Shown here in pieces: positions 24,140 through 35,800 of a DNA stretch of 64,000 nucleotides; within the stretch, counting starts at the first letter, position 1, and each line of letters begins with the position of its first letter. The position numbers and the translations under genes are program-made. The notes below the pieces were generated by a model. The model saw only the letters and a list, made by a program, of their open reading frames with translations. It searched no databases and had not been told where the DNA came from. The DNA is taken from the NCBI GenBank assembly GCA_002110485.1, contig MOWL01000067.1, forward strand, positions 124,001 to 188,000, read 5' to 3'. The DNA is from Emergomyces orientalis. Its lineage: Eukaryota > Ascomycota > Eurotiomycetes > Onygenales > Ajellomycetaceae.

Positions 24140-25156
24140 GTGGTAAATAAAATTAAGTAATTCTGTCTGGATTGATAGGAGCAGGGCCAAGTTGACCAGG
24201 AGACGCGATCAATGGTTTCCACAAAAATTCCCAGTAGCAAGATGTAAAAATATTGGATATGAAACCGTTATTTGTGAGTGTACCTAGGAAAATTGCAATT
24301 AACAATCCGATAATACACGCCTGGGGACCAAAGAGTAGCATCTCAGGGTTCACGCCCTGATATATATGATTGTTCACCAAAGCCAAAATCCAAAATCCAC
24401 TACGTCAACATAGCCCAGCGATAAACCGGGATTTCGGGCCCCCCAGCACCGAGTTCTCTTTCGGTGTTTCTTGGTTGCTTGCCGTGGCGAGAGGAATGTC
24501 GATTGTGGTAGCAGTGACGTCATAAGTTGGTGTTCCCTACTAGACACATGAAATAGTTCACACCACTGAAAGCTGTTATGAAAATTCCTTTTCGAGTTGT
24601 GGTTACTATTAACTAACTTATCATTAGTTTGCTTTGTCAGCGTTTTCTAAATCCTGCAGATTCTATTGGAGATTTACAATACCCTGGGGAAGACAATACC
24701 TTGAGAACAGCACACAGGACGAATGAAAAAAGGTGAAGAAAACCACTGAGTCAGTATCAAATAGAGCGGACGATGAATGCATGCCTCCAATGCTCGTTTA
24801 ATAATTCGAATGCGAAATGCATCCCAAGCTCTCATTGTAATGTAGGTAGGGGTGAGAAAATAATCCAACTTTGAGCGACAGAGTGGCAGAAATTTAAATG
24901 CAAATGTAAGAAAAGAGTGCAAAACGCAATATGCACATCAAAAGAGAAGTTGAAAGGAACAACAAGGATAAATGTGGTGAAACTGAGCAAAGCGGACGAA
25001 TAATGCATCCCAAACAGTCGTGATAGCCACTTATGAACGACAATCGCATAAAAGCACAAAGAGGAGAAATTTCATAGGAAAATGGCTGACGTGGGAACGC
25101 CGATAAAACCACAAGTATATTTATACCTTCCAAAAAACACAACATGAGATCATTAG
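24140..25156. other. Intergenic region with no supported gene
   Basis: Lies 5' of the DPYDAGN gene and 3' of the GTPase gene, both on the minus strand. A minus-strand open frame at 24153-24386 has a hydrophobic stretch (ACIIGLLIAIFLGTL), but I see no family signature or splice partner. The rest is AT-rich. Confidence 0.45.
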
Positions 25157-27247
25157 TTAGTCTGTCGTTGCTTTTTGGGCTTGACCATTTTCTTCGACGC
25201 TTTCTTTATTTTTTGGGTTTAGTGGATTGTTTGGGTCATAGCGAACTGCTTTCACGATCCCTAGCCCCTTAGTCCTGCCCTCGCGGAACAGGATCCGATC
25301 ACCCACGGATACGAACTCGGGGCGTTGAATGAAGCGGAATGCAACCAGAGCCCGGTCCCCAGTCCGGATATAGTCGCGGTCTATGTCGATGATGGCACAT
25401 GTTTGACTCACTGCGCCAACGTGTAGCATAGCTTGGTACTTTGTTTTGATGGTCGTTGCATGAGAAAGAATCAGAACTGCGTTGATAATTATTAGTCGAG
25501 TGTATTAATTTACGTGAGGAATACAAGAAATGCGCGAGAAACATGTGAGGTCGTAATACAACATACCTTCAGCGACAAATTCGCGGTAGACTTTTGGAGG
25601 TTGGTCAAGCTTTGGGAGAACGACCATGCCCTTGCGCACTTCTTTTCTGCGAACTCCCTTGAGGGCGAAAGAAGCAGACTGCCCAGCAGAGCAAGCATGT
25701 ACGGATATACGCTTTCGTTCGATAGACTTGATAACTGTCGTCCGGAACTGGCCAAGCGAGTCCGGGCCAATCATTATGGGGTCGCCCGCGTGTGCCACTC
25801 CTGATTTCACAACCCCAGAAACAACTGTGCCTACAAAAGGAACCGAGAAAGTGTCGTTCACGAGGAACTCGAAAGGGGCGTCAGCGTCGTAATGCCCATG
25901 ATGGGGCAGGATGTTCAGGAAGGTTCGGACAAGATCGAGGGACTCTCCTGTCACGTTGGACACCTGGAATATGGGGCAGATCCGCTGGTTAACGAATTGC
26001 GTAGCCGTATTCACCGTTTCCTCCCGGGTCTTGATAAATATTGGTATTTTCCGAGCGCCTGGAGACTTAAGGATGCGAGTTAACTGGGTAAGGGTTTGCT
26101 GGAGGATATTAGGAGGACAGATATCGATTTTGGTGATGATCACCATGACGGGAACGTTCAGAGACAGTGCGATTCCGAGGTGCTCTTTGCTCATTCCGAT
26201 TATACCGTTATTTGCAGCAACCATAAGCAGACAGTAATTTGGGCTACTACTCAACATCCCGAAAACGGTGGTGCGGAGATAGCGCTCGTGTCCAGCCAGG
26301 TCAGTGAAGGATATTACTTTGGCAGATTGCCTGCCGATTTCCTCCCAGGATTGTTTCCGTCCTTGGCCACGCCCAACAATCTCACCATGGGTGTCGAATC
26401 CCATGATCTCCATGCCGACTGAACTGGTTCGACCACTCTCGATTTCATGTTTGTGACGGAAGAGGTTGACCCGTGCTCGTCCACGGCCATCGTCGAGTTT
26501 ACCTTTGACAAGAACACCAAGCAGAGTACTTTTCCCAGCGTCCACATTTCCAACAACCGCGATTCTAGTTTCGATCACGTCTTCAGCCGCTGCAGCTTGA
26601 CGAATGAGGATTTTACCGTAGGCATGCTTGATCCTTTCGTTTTTGGATTCTGCTTCCTCTGGGCCGCCGACGTTGTAGGTCAGAAGCACTTTACAGTCGG
26701 CCCGAACTGTTTGGGCGGCTTTGCGAAGTCGGTCTAACGATGTGTCCCATTGTGCTTTGTCGAAGCCCATCCATTCTCCGTTGTCTTCCTGGCCAAGGTC
26801 GAAAATCGTTTCCCCATGGCCTTCGTCAATGCGAGCCTGTACCACACCAGCCAGTTGTTGCAGTGTATCATCTGTGGTGATCGAGTCGTCCAGAAGCAGG
26901 TGTTTTAGCTCTACTTGACTGGGGTTATCTGACAGCCCTAACTGGTCAAGAATATCGAGTTCCGCATGGTCTTCCGTTGTCGTCGCCTGGCTCACGGTAG
27001 AATAGCCACTGTCGCTGGGTGCGACAGACGCACCACGGAGTTCGCGGTGCAGAGGAGCACGATGTGCTTGTTGCTTCTCAACATATTCGGCAAAGTCGCT
27101 GAGTGCCTGGTTGTAGGTAGATTAGAGCAGGGCCACATACATACAGAAATCGCCTTAGAAAGTCATTTGTCAGAGTGTAGAGTTATGGCATACCAATTCA
27201 CCTTTCCGTCTCTCCTCCAGTGTCTGCTTGTGGGTTCCGTGTGTCAT
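25157..27247 (-). CDS. GTPBP1/GTPBP2-like translational GTPase
   Basis: Exons 27247-27194, 27106-25567 and 25476-25157, 637 residues. GTPBP1/2 are EF-Tu/eEF1A-related GTPases linked to ribosome rescue and mRNA turnover in the cytoplasm. The G domain has G1 GNVDAGKST (about 204-212), G3 DLAGHERYLRTT and G4 TKID, followed by beta-barrel domains (FEFLVNDTFSVPFVGTVVSG, then a C-terminal barrel ending FVSVGDRILFREGRTKGLG). The first exon encodes only 18 residues (MTHGTHKQTLEERRKGEL) and joins in phase 0 to ALSDFAEYV through a GTATGC donor. The nearer GTGAAT donor would break the frame. A shorter model starting inside exon 2 is possible, but the spliced frame and its ATG look authentic. Confidence 0.9.
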
Positions 27248-27977
27248 GATACTTGTATTCGTGGCGGATACTTGCATGCGGCGGTTCTAGGCTAGTTACC
27301 AACGATAGGGATAACTCTGGGCTTAGAGGTGTATTCGGGGTATCATTGCTGTATACTTAAATTAACGGTAAGATTAATAACCGGGTTAAGCGTTAAAATA
27401 CAATTTGCTGGAATATATTATGATGGCAGAGAACTGTATAGCTTTATGGGGGCTGATGATGGAGTCTGCAGCCTTTTAAATAACGGCGAGTTTTCATCCA
27501 CTGGGAAGGGGGAGTCATACCAAGGACTTTTGACTCACAACCACCAACGCATATATTGAGCAATAGCAATGAATTATTTTTTATATACGCATGTACTGTA
27601 GCTTGGGATATTACTTGTAGACTCTCTCCCGCTAGCAACTAGAATACGATATGGGACGGGGCTGCTTTGCTTTGCCTATTTCGGAATGCTGGTTGTCGGC
27701 TTCGCCATTGGTCCACCGACAGCCGAGTCATTCATTTTAATCTATCTAAGAGCCACCTGTTCATGCGCGGCTCGACAACAATAGAGACATGTTACCTTCA
27801 ATACATAAATCCATCTGACCTCGTAGTCATTGAAACATAAACCATTGCTGGATACTCGGGCGTTCCCATCTCCCGGGTCAGCATGTTCGTCCCGGCACAA
27901 CACGTATTTCCTTTCAGGCCGGATATCGTTAAATCACATATTCCTTGGACTCTTTGAAATTTCGTAGCTGGACATTC
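27248..27977. other. Intergenic between GTPBP-like gene and LSM3
   Basis: 5' flank of the GTPase gene and 3' flank of LSM3. AT-rich around 27350-27430; no gene, RNA or repeat recognised. Confidence 0.45.
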
Positions 27978-28498
27978 TCACGACGGGGATTGAGGCGATA
28001 TTAAGACGACTGAGTCTCCTGTACACACGAGTTAGTCAGAAGGACTGGGATGGGTTCCAACCAAGTCTAAAGATAGCCCAACGTTCCCCGTACCTCTTAC
28101 AAAAAGCATTTCTTCTTGCTTCTTGATTGTCTGCGAAGGGACTATGTTAGTGACGAAGAACCAAACCCATCCGGCAATGCTAGCGATTGGCTGATCAAGA
28201 GCTCACCTTAATGATTTCCTGCTCAGAGTCATCATCTTCGACTATGTAAATTGTTTCTTCCACGTCGCCTAGGACCAAATTGCAATGGCTATCATAGGCC
28301 TAGAGTAGGAAAAGAGTTAATATCACAATTCCACCATTGTAAATGGACCGGAATGGCGGAAATTCCACTGACATGTAGACGGCCCTTTAGCTCTCGATCT
28401 CCGCGAAGCTTCACAAAGACAACCTCGTCGAGCGAGAGGCGGACAAGGTCCAAGGGCTCCGAAAATGAAGCCGCGCCCCCGACATCCGCGTCAGCCAT
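27978..28498 (-). CDS. LSM3: U6 snRNA-associated Sm-like protein LSm3
   Basis: Exons 28498-28373, 28299-28207, 28130-28094 and 28018-27978, 98 residues. LSm3 is a subunit of the Lsm1-7 (mRNA decay) and Lsm2-8 (U6 snRNP) rings. Sm1 motif: LDEVVFVKLRGDRELKGRLH, then AYDSHCNLVLGDVEETIY; Sm2 motif: LFVRGDSVVLISPQ. The order and length are those of the family (about 90-100 residues). Introns: GTCAGT donor after GRLH, then GTGAGC, then GTACGG; all junctions keep the frame (phases 0, 0, 1). The start MADADVGG is the usual short acidic N-terminus; upstream codons in the same frame are not conserved. The mitochondrial PPR-like gene diverges from it with a 278-bp gap. Confidence 0.95.
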
Positions 28499-28776
28499 GG
28501 TGACTGCAGGTAAACTCAGGGAGGGAGATTCGATAATGACACGCAGACAGACGACTGGACAAACGTGTTGTTTCCATTTGCCCATTTCAAACAGAGCCGC
28601 AATCGGTTTTGGGGTGAAAAGGCGGCGATCCAAAGCGGTTTAGCGCGAGCGGCAGATTGGCGAAGATTACAACAACGAAAAAAAAGCTGCAGCAAGCATC
28701 ACCAAACAGATGCACCCATTGCCAGTCACGATTGAGCCTCCCGATTCGACCCATACTAGGATATTGTGACGCATTG

Positions 28777-31161
28777 ATGCGAGGAATTGGTTTTCGAAGT
28801 GAGGCCCTGAGCTCTCACTTTGTCTGCCCGTCATGTTGCACACGGCTTATCGGTGATGGGTACCTCCGCCGTTCTGCGGTGCGTGCTGGTCACCGCACCC
28901 GCTATCTCACCCAACAATCAAGGAAGCTCTCGACAGAAGCCTACAGCCCGTGGTCATTTAAGCAGATGAAAACGGCATGGAATTCCTCGAAACGTAAAGG
29001 TACGGAAGCGCCAGAGCCTCCTTTCCTCATGCAAGCTTTGTCATTCAATCTCGACACTCATAGACGGACCGAGACCGATCTGAAGCGACACAACGGCAAA
29101 CCACATAAAACCTTCACTTCGCAATTAATGGATACATACTATTCAACGGACGATGGGATTCTTGATTATCTTGACAGAGAGAGGCCGGATATGGCTGTAT
29201 ATGCTTTTTTGGGTCCTGAGCAAATCCAATCCATTACCTATAATTTACCAGGTCCGGCTTTTGCTGCAGCTCTCAATCTCCTTAGCCCTTCACATTTTAT
29301 CGAGCCCCATAAAAAATTACACAGGAGGTTCCATCCCGCCGTGGCACACTCCAAGGGTTATAAGACGCTCGAGGTAATCTTTGACGAATTCAAACAGGTT
29401 CTTCATTTCGCTGTTGAGAAGCGTCGGGCGGCTGGTTTTACATTGGGAATTGCCGAATATACTCATCTCCTGGATTGTGCACGGTCAATGGGAGACGCGG
29501 ACATGGCGGACTGGCTGTGGCACGATATGACCGTGGATGAGATCGAGCCAAATACTGCTTGTTACAACCATTACATGGAGGCAAAAGGGTGGCACCATGC
29601 ATACGTGCCGAAAGAGAAATTCAACTTAAGATTCACCCCCTGGGTTTATAGGAAACGGAGTTATATCAACAGGAATACGGGTTACCAAGGATACACCACT
29701 GGGGGCGAAGAGGGTGTTCGGCAGCAAGTACTTCGGCTGTTTGACGAAATGGTTGTAAAAGGCCAACAACCGGATGAAGCCACTTATGTCAATGTTATGG
29801 TTGCTTCTAGCAGAGAGGGCCACATTGTGGCCGTGGAAAATATTTTGAAAACGGTGTGGAATATCGATGTTGAGTTGATAATGACACGTGAGGATCCAGC
29901 CAACATCCCCCCTGTTACCGAATTCAGTCCCACATCTCCGCTACATCCTACAACTCGACTCTTGTATGCTGTTGCACATATATTTGGTTCGAACAACGAC
30001 CTCTCCACAGCACTACAGCTTGTCGATTTTATTTCTACCCATTACAAAATTCCGATTCCCGAGTCTGTCTGGTTGGAATTAATCGAGTGGTCCTATGTCC
30101 TGTCTGTCAAGAGGTGGGGACCCAGGGCTAGAGAAAACAGCGTTGGGAAAGTTCCGAAGGAAACTGTCATGACCCTGTTTGATACCATGACCTCTAATCC
30201 ATATAATGTGAAGCCGACGATACCACTGTACGATATGCTCATTTCCACATCCTGGTCGCGATGTAACCTTGACCATACTGTGAAATATATGCGCGAAGGA
30301 TATGCATTATTTCAGGAAACCTTGAGGAGACGAAATATGGCGAAACATGCGTTCGTTGACCATCTTCTTAGACTCCTTCCAGAGAGCATTCGCTGGCAGG
30401 TCACGCTGAAGAAAAGCTACCAGCGTTTGCTAGGCAACCTCCGGAAATCCGGACTCGGGACCCCGGCAAGAAATTTAACAGTCGCACACCCTGATTTGGT
30501 CGGGAGAAGTGATGCTACACGAGAAGCCAGAAAGGCCCAAAGCCAAATTGACCAGGCTAAGAAGTTGATGCGATATTGGCGTGAAGACGTCAAAGCGCAG
30601 ACCACGGGGAAACCTCCTAGCTACCTTAAGGAGCGGTGGGTAAAGAAGCATCTTAAGCGGCTAAACTCGCTGGAAGGGGAACAACCAACAAATCCCGACG
30701 AACGCGACACGTCGTCCATTAGTCTGCCCATGATAAAAGAGTACAGAGCCATGAAGGCAGCCTTTAACCTTGAGCAACTGAATACCGGTCGGGATGCGTC
30801 AATGATCGAACGGTGGGTGCGACTGCTGATTATCGGCCGACGCTGGGTTCAGGACACGGACGACTGGGAACGCCGCCTCCTCCCGAGTTTTATTCGGGAA
30901 TGGGAAGCATTTCTACCAGAGAATACATACTATAAGATTAGAGGAGGAGTTGTGGAATTTCTGCCTACCAGCTTCTGGCCGCGCGGCAAACGTGAGCGCC
31001 CAGAGAAAGGCGTCATTGATCTGGAATTGGACCTGCATGAGTCGGACGGGAACGTATTCCTGACAGATGTGTTTGAAGTCATTGGTGAACATTCCAATGC
31101 GGGCCAAGAGTATTCTTCCGGAACAGAAGTTTATGGTGCGGATGCTGCCCGGGCCTACTAG
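28777..31161 (+). CDS. Mitochondrial pentatricopeptide-repeat-like protein
   Basis: Single exon, 794 residues. The N-terminus is basic and Ser/Arg-rich with CPSCCTRLI and RRSAVRAGHR, a form common in fungal mitochondrial RNA-binding proteins. Helical repeat-like segments follow: YTHLLDCARSMGDADMADWL (about 230-250), then QQPDEATYVNVMVASSREG (about 370), TTRLLYAVAHIFGSNNDL and TIPLYDMLISTSWSRCNLD. The pattern suggests PPR folds in mitochondrial mRNA expression (Cya5/Pet309- or Aep-type). The precise target is unknown. ATG 28777 is the first ATG in the frame; the upstream extension begins with TTG. Family call is moderate, since PPR motifs are judged by eye. Confidence 0.75.
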   Translation: MRGIGFRSEALSSHFVCPSCCTRLIGDGYLRRSAVRAGHRTRYLTQQSRKLSTEAYSPWSFKQMKTAWNSSKRKGTEAPEPPFLMQALSFNLDTHRRTETDLKRHNGKPHKTFTSQLMDTYYSTDDGILDYLDRERPDMAVYAFLGPEQIQSITYNLPGPAFAAALNLLSPSHFIEPHKKLHRRFHPAVAHSKGYKTLEVIFDEFKQVLHFAVEKRRAAGFTLGIAEYTHLLDCARSMGDADMADWLWHDMTVDEIEPNTACYNHYMEAKGWHHAYVPKEKFNLRFTPWVYRKRSYINRNTGYQGYTTGGEEGVRQQVLRLFDEMVVKGQQPDEATYVNVMVASSREGHIVAVENILKTVWNIDVELIMTREDPANIPPVTEFSPTSPLHPTTRLLYAVAHIFGSNNDLSTALQLVDFISTHYKIPIPESVWLELIEWSYVLSVKRWGPRARENSVGKVPKETVMTLFDTMTSNPYNVKPTIPLYDMLISTSWSRCNLDHTVKYMREGYALFQETLRRRNMAKHAFVDHLLRLLPESIRWQVTLKKSYQRLLGNLRKSGLGTPARNLTVAHPDLVGRSDATREARKAQSQIDQAKKLMRYWREDVKAQTTGKPPSYLKERWVKKHLKRLNSLEGEQPTNPDERDTSSISLPMIKEYRAMKAAFNLEQLNTGRDASMIERWVRLLIIGRRWVQDTDDWERRLLPSFIREWEAFLPENTYYKIRGGVVEFLPTSFWPRGKRERPEKGVIDLELDLHESDGNVFLTDVFEVIGEHSNAGQEYSSGTEVYGADAARAY

Positions 31162-31830
31162 GTGGGATTTCTCTTTCTTTCTTCTTAATCTTAAGAATCA
31201 CATGCCGGATGTCTTAATCTCTTCGATACATATCTACCTATTCACTTCGCTGAGACATCATTTCACATACCATATACGCGATTACGATACGCTCAACCTG
31301 TCTTCCAAATATCTCAGTTGTCCTCCTATCTTCTTTGCCTTGCCCTTTTACCACAAGGGTTCCGATTTTCGTCAAAAATCCCTGCGACGTCGCGTTTTCT
31401 CAACGAGCCCCTTTCGTCTCGTGCTCCTCCTCCTACCGTGTTTTATGTCATCTTTATGTTCCAGGGGTGACAGTGGGATATGTACTATTATACCTGGATA
31501 GATACACCTGTACCTAAGTTTTATCTAGAAGCGTTGTATTTCTAATCTAGCGGTTTGAAAACTGCCTTGAATTTTACCCTTTCTTGCATTCGCATACCTC
31601 CCCATCCATCTATCCGGCACTCTTTAAGCTATTCAAAAAGAGAATAAACCAGCGTATATTATATAAAAAGCAGTATAGTATGTACAATATATAAAAATTT
31701 ACGACATCTACTATGTTACAGGGTGATATTACAAACTACATATGTTTGAGTTTAAAAATCTACCAAACCCTTCAACGACAAGCAACATCTCACCCCATCC
31801 TTACCAGCGTCAAATCACCTTCTCAAGATA
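31162..31830. other. Intergenic between convergent genes
   Basis: 3' flanks of the PPR-like gene (+) and GPI12 (-). Very AT-rich around 31650-31710 (TATATTATATAAAA). No gene seen. Confidence 0.5.
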
Positions 31831-32898
31831 CTACACTTTCTCCCGTTTCAAGTCATTAACAACCATATACCTTCCAATAGAGACCCACCCCCAGCGAAAC
31901 CAGACCATCTGACTCTGATGCGCGCGCACCATGGCCTTCACGCCCGCCAACCAATCAGTAATCCCACTGACAAAAAGCAATCTCTTCGGCTGCCTATCCT
32001 TTGCCGTACTCGACGCCCTTTTCCGGTCGAAGACAGCCGAAATAAGCCCATGCACCATACTCAGCGGCGCATCCAGCACGCCGATGTATTTGCGCAAGAT
32101 ACTTGTGGAACTCAGGGTGTAGAGGGTGACGGGGCAGGCGTAGCCGGACTTTCCCTTCATGAGGTTTTGGAGGAAGGAGCGCGCGCCATGGTAGAGGGAG
32201 CGGTGGTTTGGGTGATTGCTGACGCCTGACTGGTCAAAGGTGATGAGGATATCGATTGTGGCTGTTGGGGGTTTGTTGGTCGACTTGGAGGAGCCATTGG
32301 GCTTAGCGGCGGAGGGGAGGTCGGGCGCGAAGGCAGATGCGAGGAGGGTGGAGATGTCGGAGGCGGACCAGGTTGCGGTCATGCTGTCTGGGAAGCGGGA
32401 TGGGTCGTCGACAACAAAGACGTCAGATTCGCTTCGGAGGCCTAGGCGGAGAGCGCTGGCTTTAAGTTCTTTTTTACGTATGTGGCCGAGGCCGACTGCG
32501 TCGCCTGTATTTTATAATGGCATTTTTTGTTAGTAGCTACTCTCGCCTATATTCGGAACGGACTTGGGGAAAGGATAATATTCCTAGAAGAGCGAATCCA
32601 GAATAGAACATTTCTCCAAGTAAGGAAGGGGAAATTGAATGCGCATACCAGAGCTCAAGCAGAGTATCTTCAAATGATTTCCTAGTTCCGGCCGGGTTAT
32701 TGCTAACAGTGTTGGCGCAAAGAACATTGCCTCATCGTCTGGATGGGCGATCAGAAGACACATCCTCTTATTCTGAAGACTGGGGAATTTAAGGCCAAAC
32801 GACGACGAAACAGTTGTAGCGGAGATAGTCCAGAAGAAGAGGAGGAAAGGTGGGATAAGGGCGAGGGTGAGGAGGGTTGGACTCAGATCGAGCTCCAT
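31831..32898 (-). CDS. GPI12: N-acetylglucosaminyl-phosphatidylinositol de-N-acetylase (PIG-L/Gpi12)
   Basis: Exons 32898-32649 and 32504-31831, 307 residues. The enzyme removes acetyl from GlcNAc-PI, the second step of GPI-anchor synthesis, on the cytosolic face of the ER. One N-terminal membrane anchor (LLTLALIPPFLLFFW) is followed by the zinc-site motif AHPDDEAMFF (His52, Asp54, Asp55), then LCLSSGDAVGLGHIRKKEL across the intron, then TFDQSGVSNHPNHRS, whose HPNH supplies the remaining zinc ligand. The 144-nt intron splits the glycine of LSSG in phase 1. A Ser/Lys-rich insert (about 165-180, KPNGSSKSTNKPP) is not conserved in the family. All catalytic residues are present, so it should be active. 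Confidence 0.94.
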
Positions 32899-35800
32899 GA
32901 TTGTGGTATTTGCGGGGGACGCCAGCGAGGGTACCTGAGGGCGAGATATCTCGTGTAAAGTTCGATGATTGAGGGAATGTTTCCTTGCGATAGCTATAAA
33001 ATGCTGTATTCCAGCGTGGAAGGAGGGTCACAACCTAATATTTGAAGTCGCCGCGAAAGAAAGATATCTGGTAACGATTCAATTAGATAGTCAATCTATT
33101 GCTGTACGAGTAGATTCCGATGCTACGCCCGCTGAACGAAGAACCATTTGAAGAGCGCACGTTCACTTGTTCTTCTCTCGACTCGCCTCAATTGGGGGAG
33201 AAATAATTGAGGGAGCGGTGGTTAAATTGACAGATATCAGTTATTAACAGTAATATCGGGCAGAATCAGTCAAAGTGAACGGGTAACGTGGCATGATCGG
33301 CTTCAAGGGTATATAGGAAAAGGGGGAGGGATAAAGATCGCTCGGCGCGATTGGGGCCAGGGGAGTTTCTGCGGAGCATCATGTAATTGTCGCTGGTCGT
33401 TGGGAATTTAGTCTAACGCTAGTTCATTAAAGCCTGCAAAGCACTGACCAGTTGGAGAGGTGGTCATCGATGAGATAGCTAGAAATAAATGTTCCCCTGA
33501 ATGCACTCGATAGATATCCTTACAGAGTATTATTTTATTTTGAGTATTTGAGTAAATATAGGATTCTAGAAATGCCCGCGGGCGCAATATTTAAAAAATT
33601 CTCTACGGCACAACACGCAAAAAGTAGAGGCGTATGGAACACGTCCAGAGAGTTTTGTTTGAAGGCCGCATTAAATAAATTCTTATCTTAGCGCGGGAGG
33701 AAAATGCCTGCCACAACTAAATAAGCTGCGATTGAGAGGACAAAGAAAACTTGCCACAACGCGCGCATTGGATGTTCTCAACCTTCAGAAGGGGATGGAT
33801 ATGTATTGCCCTATAGAAAGCAGCCTCATATCATCTTAGGCTGTGGTGGCAGTGCATGAAGTCGTTCAACTCCTCGAGTCCATTTATTCTATTCTTGCTT
33901 CTCTATATCTGCTCCAATCCCCCCCGGCTGTTTGGTGTTCGCATGTTGACCTTCTGTTGTTTCTTTTACTGGCACATCCCCAGCCTCTGGGTTGGCCAAA
34001 TTCAACATCCTCATGAAGGCTTTTTGGCAACGAATCTCTCCTCTTCACCCTCATCGTACGGTGCTTATCAAAAAAGCTGCCACCAGGGCACTTCGATATT
34101 CAAGCTACAGATGAGGGATGATTGCTGAACGGATGATATTCGTCCCATGAACATTCTAAATTGTTTCTTCAAGCAAAAGTAAATGCAAATGGGTTATTTT
34201 TATTCTAGTAGGCATCCACCTTAAATTGGTAACATACAAACCTAATTAATTGGAATATAACATCTCAAGCTGACAAAATGAAGAAATCAGCCGTGATCCT
34301 CTACCCAGATTCTAATAGTCAACTCACGAAATTTCAGTCTTGAGTAAGCTTTCCTATTCAATATCACACCGAGTGGTTAGAACTTCTCCTAATGATAGTA
34401 GCTCTCCAAGTTTGGGACAAGCCACTATTGAGTTCTTCCATTGCGTGTGCCGGGCTTGTGTTGTGGATTGGATTGAGCACAAAAGTGCGAGAATTCTCCA
34501 ACCAAGCCCATGGTGGAGAACGCCCACCACATATGTTTCCCTGAAGTAGGAGAGTGATGCTGGTACTACAAGCCCTGCGCATTCTACCAATGTCTGGGCC
34601 CTCCGCATTTGGGTAGGCCTCGCAAAGCTTGTTCATTTACTGGCATGTTGGGATAAAGCTTTTTCAATGATGCAACGGGTCAGATCACTAAAGGGCCGTA
34701 AAAGGGTTTAGCGCGGACAACATTTGTTGATGGCACCTTTCAGCCTGTATACAACAGCATCAAGATGCTGAAGAATTCAATATAGGGACCTAGGTTTCGA
34801 AAACATATTTCGAATTCAACCTGGACGATGAAAGATTCTACTGAATAATGCATTAGCTGATTCTGAGACTGAGAGTATCCCGTGGTCCTTTCCCCGGCGC
34901 CTTGTCAACGGTTGGGAAATTCAACCGTGTCTCATGATTGATGTCAGCTTTGGTTCTAAAGCGAAATGTTACTGATCCTATAAATTTTGAGACGCCCTAT
35001 ATTACTTAACTTGGATCCGTAATTGAGCGTGTTGCCTGGCACAAGGCAGGCTACAAGTTTCAACAATGGAGAGTTCACCTTCTCAGAAACTCAGCGGTCA
35101 AGATCTACGTCCATCTTGATAACCATACTGACATTTCCTGAGGTAGTGAACGGTTCAACGGTTCCCATTGTGAATTTGACGGACACACTACTAACCTAAA
35201 CAGGAGATTGGAAAAGGTCATCTCGTCGTTGGTGACTGTTTTATATGGGATCCTGGAAATATAAAACTTCATTGAATAAAGAGCCGCCTGGCCTCTGAGC
35301 CCTTGCGGGTCTGGATGCTTCCAATACTCGGTCACTACGGTCCCCGGTGAAGAACTCTTCTTTTTTTTCGGACATCGGCCCCAGTGAGCATGGTGAACCT
35401 CCCGCATCAGTAATATCAATACCTACTATGCGTAGGTAGTTAACTACCGCACTTTTTCCCACTCAAACCTGATACCTTACCCGCTATATAAAGCCACTCG
35501 TTTATTTGCTTGATCTTGCCTTACAGAGAAAGATGAAAGAGAAAATATATTTCCCATGTGTGTATGCATGCATCATCAAGTCGAATCTACGAAAAAGGAA
35601 AAGATGACGAAATCGAATAGTAGTCTTACTTAGAATGCCAGGCCTAAAACTCGCTTTTAAAGAAGCGCAAAATAATTTAGCCCGCGGGGACCAAGCTAGC
35701 ATGGCCAGGCTGTCAAGCCAGTTGCCTTTTGTCTTACTAGTTCTCCAAAAACAAATACTAGAGGATCAGAGTACGTAATTGATATTAATTCTTCCAATGC

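Noticed and set aside
28657..28776. N-terminal extension of the PPR-like protein
   Set aside because: The open frame there starts at TTG; the first ATG is 28777.
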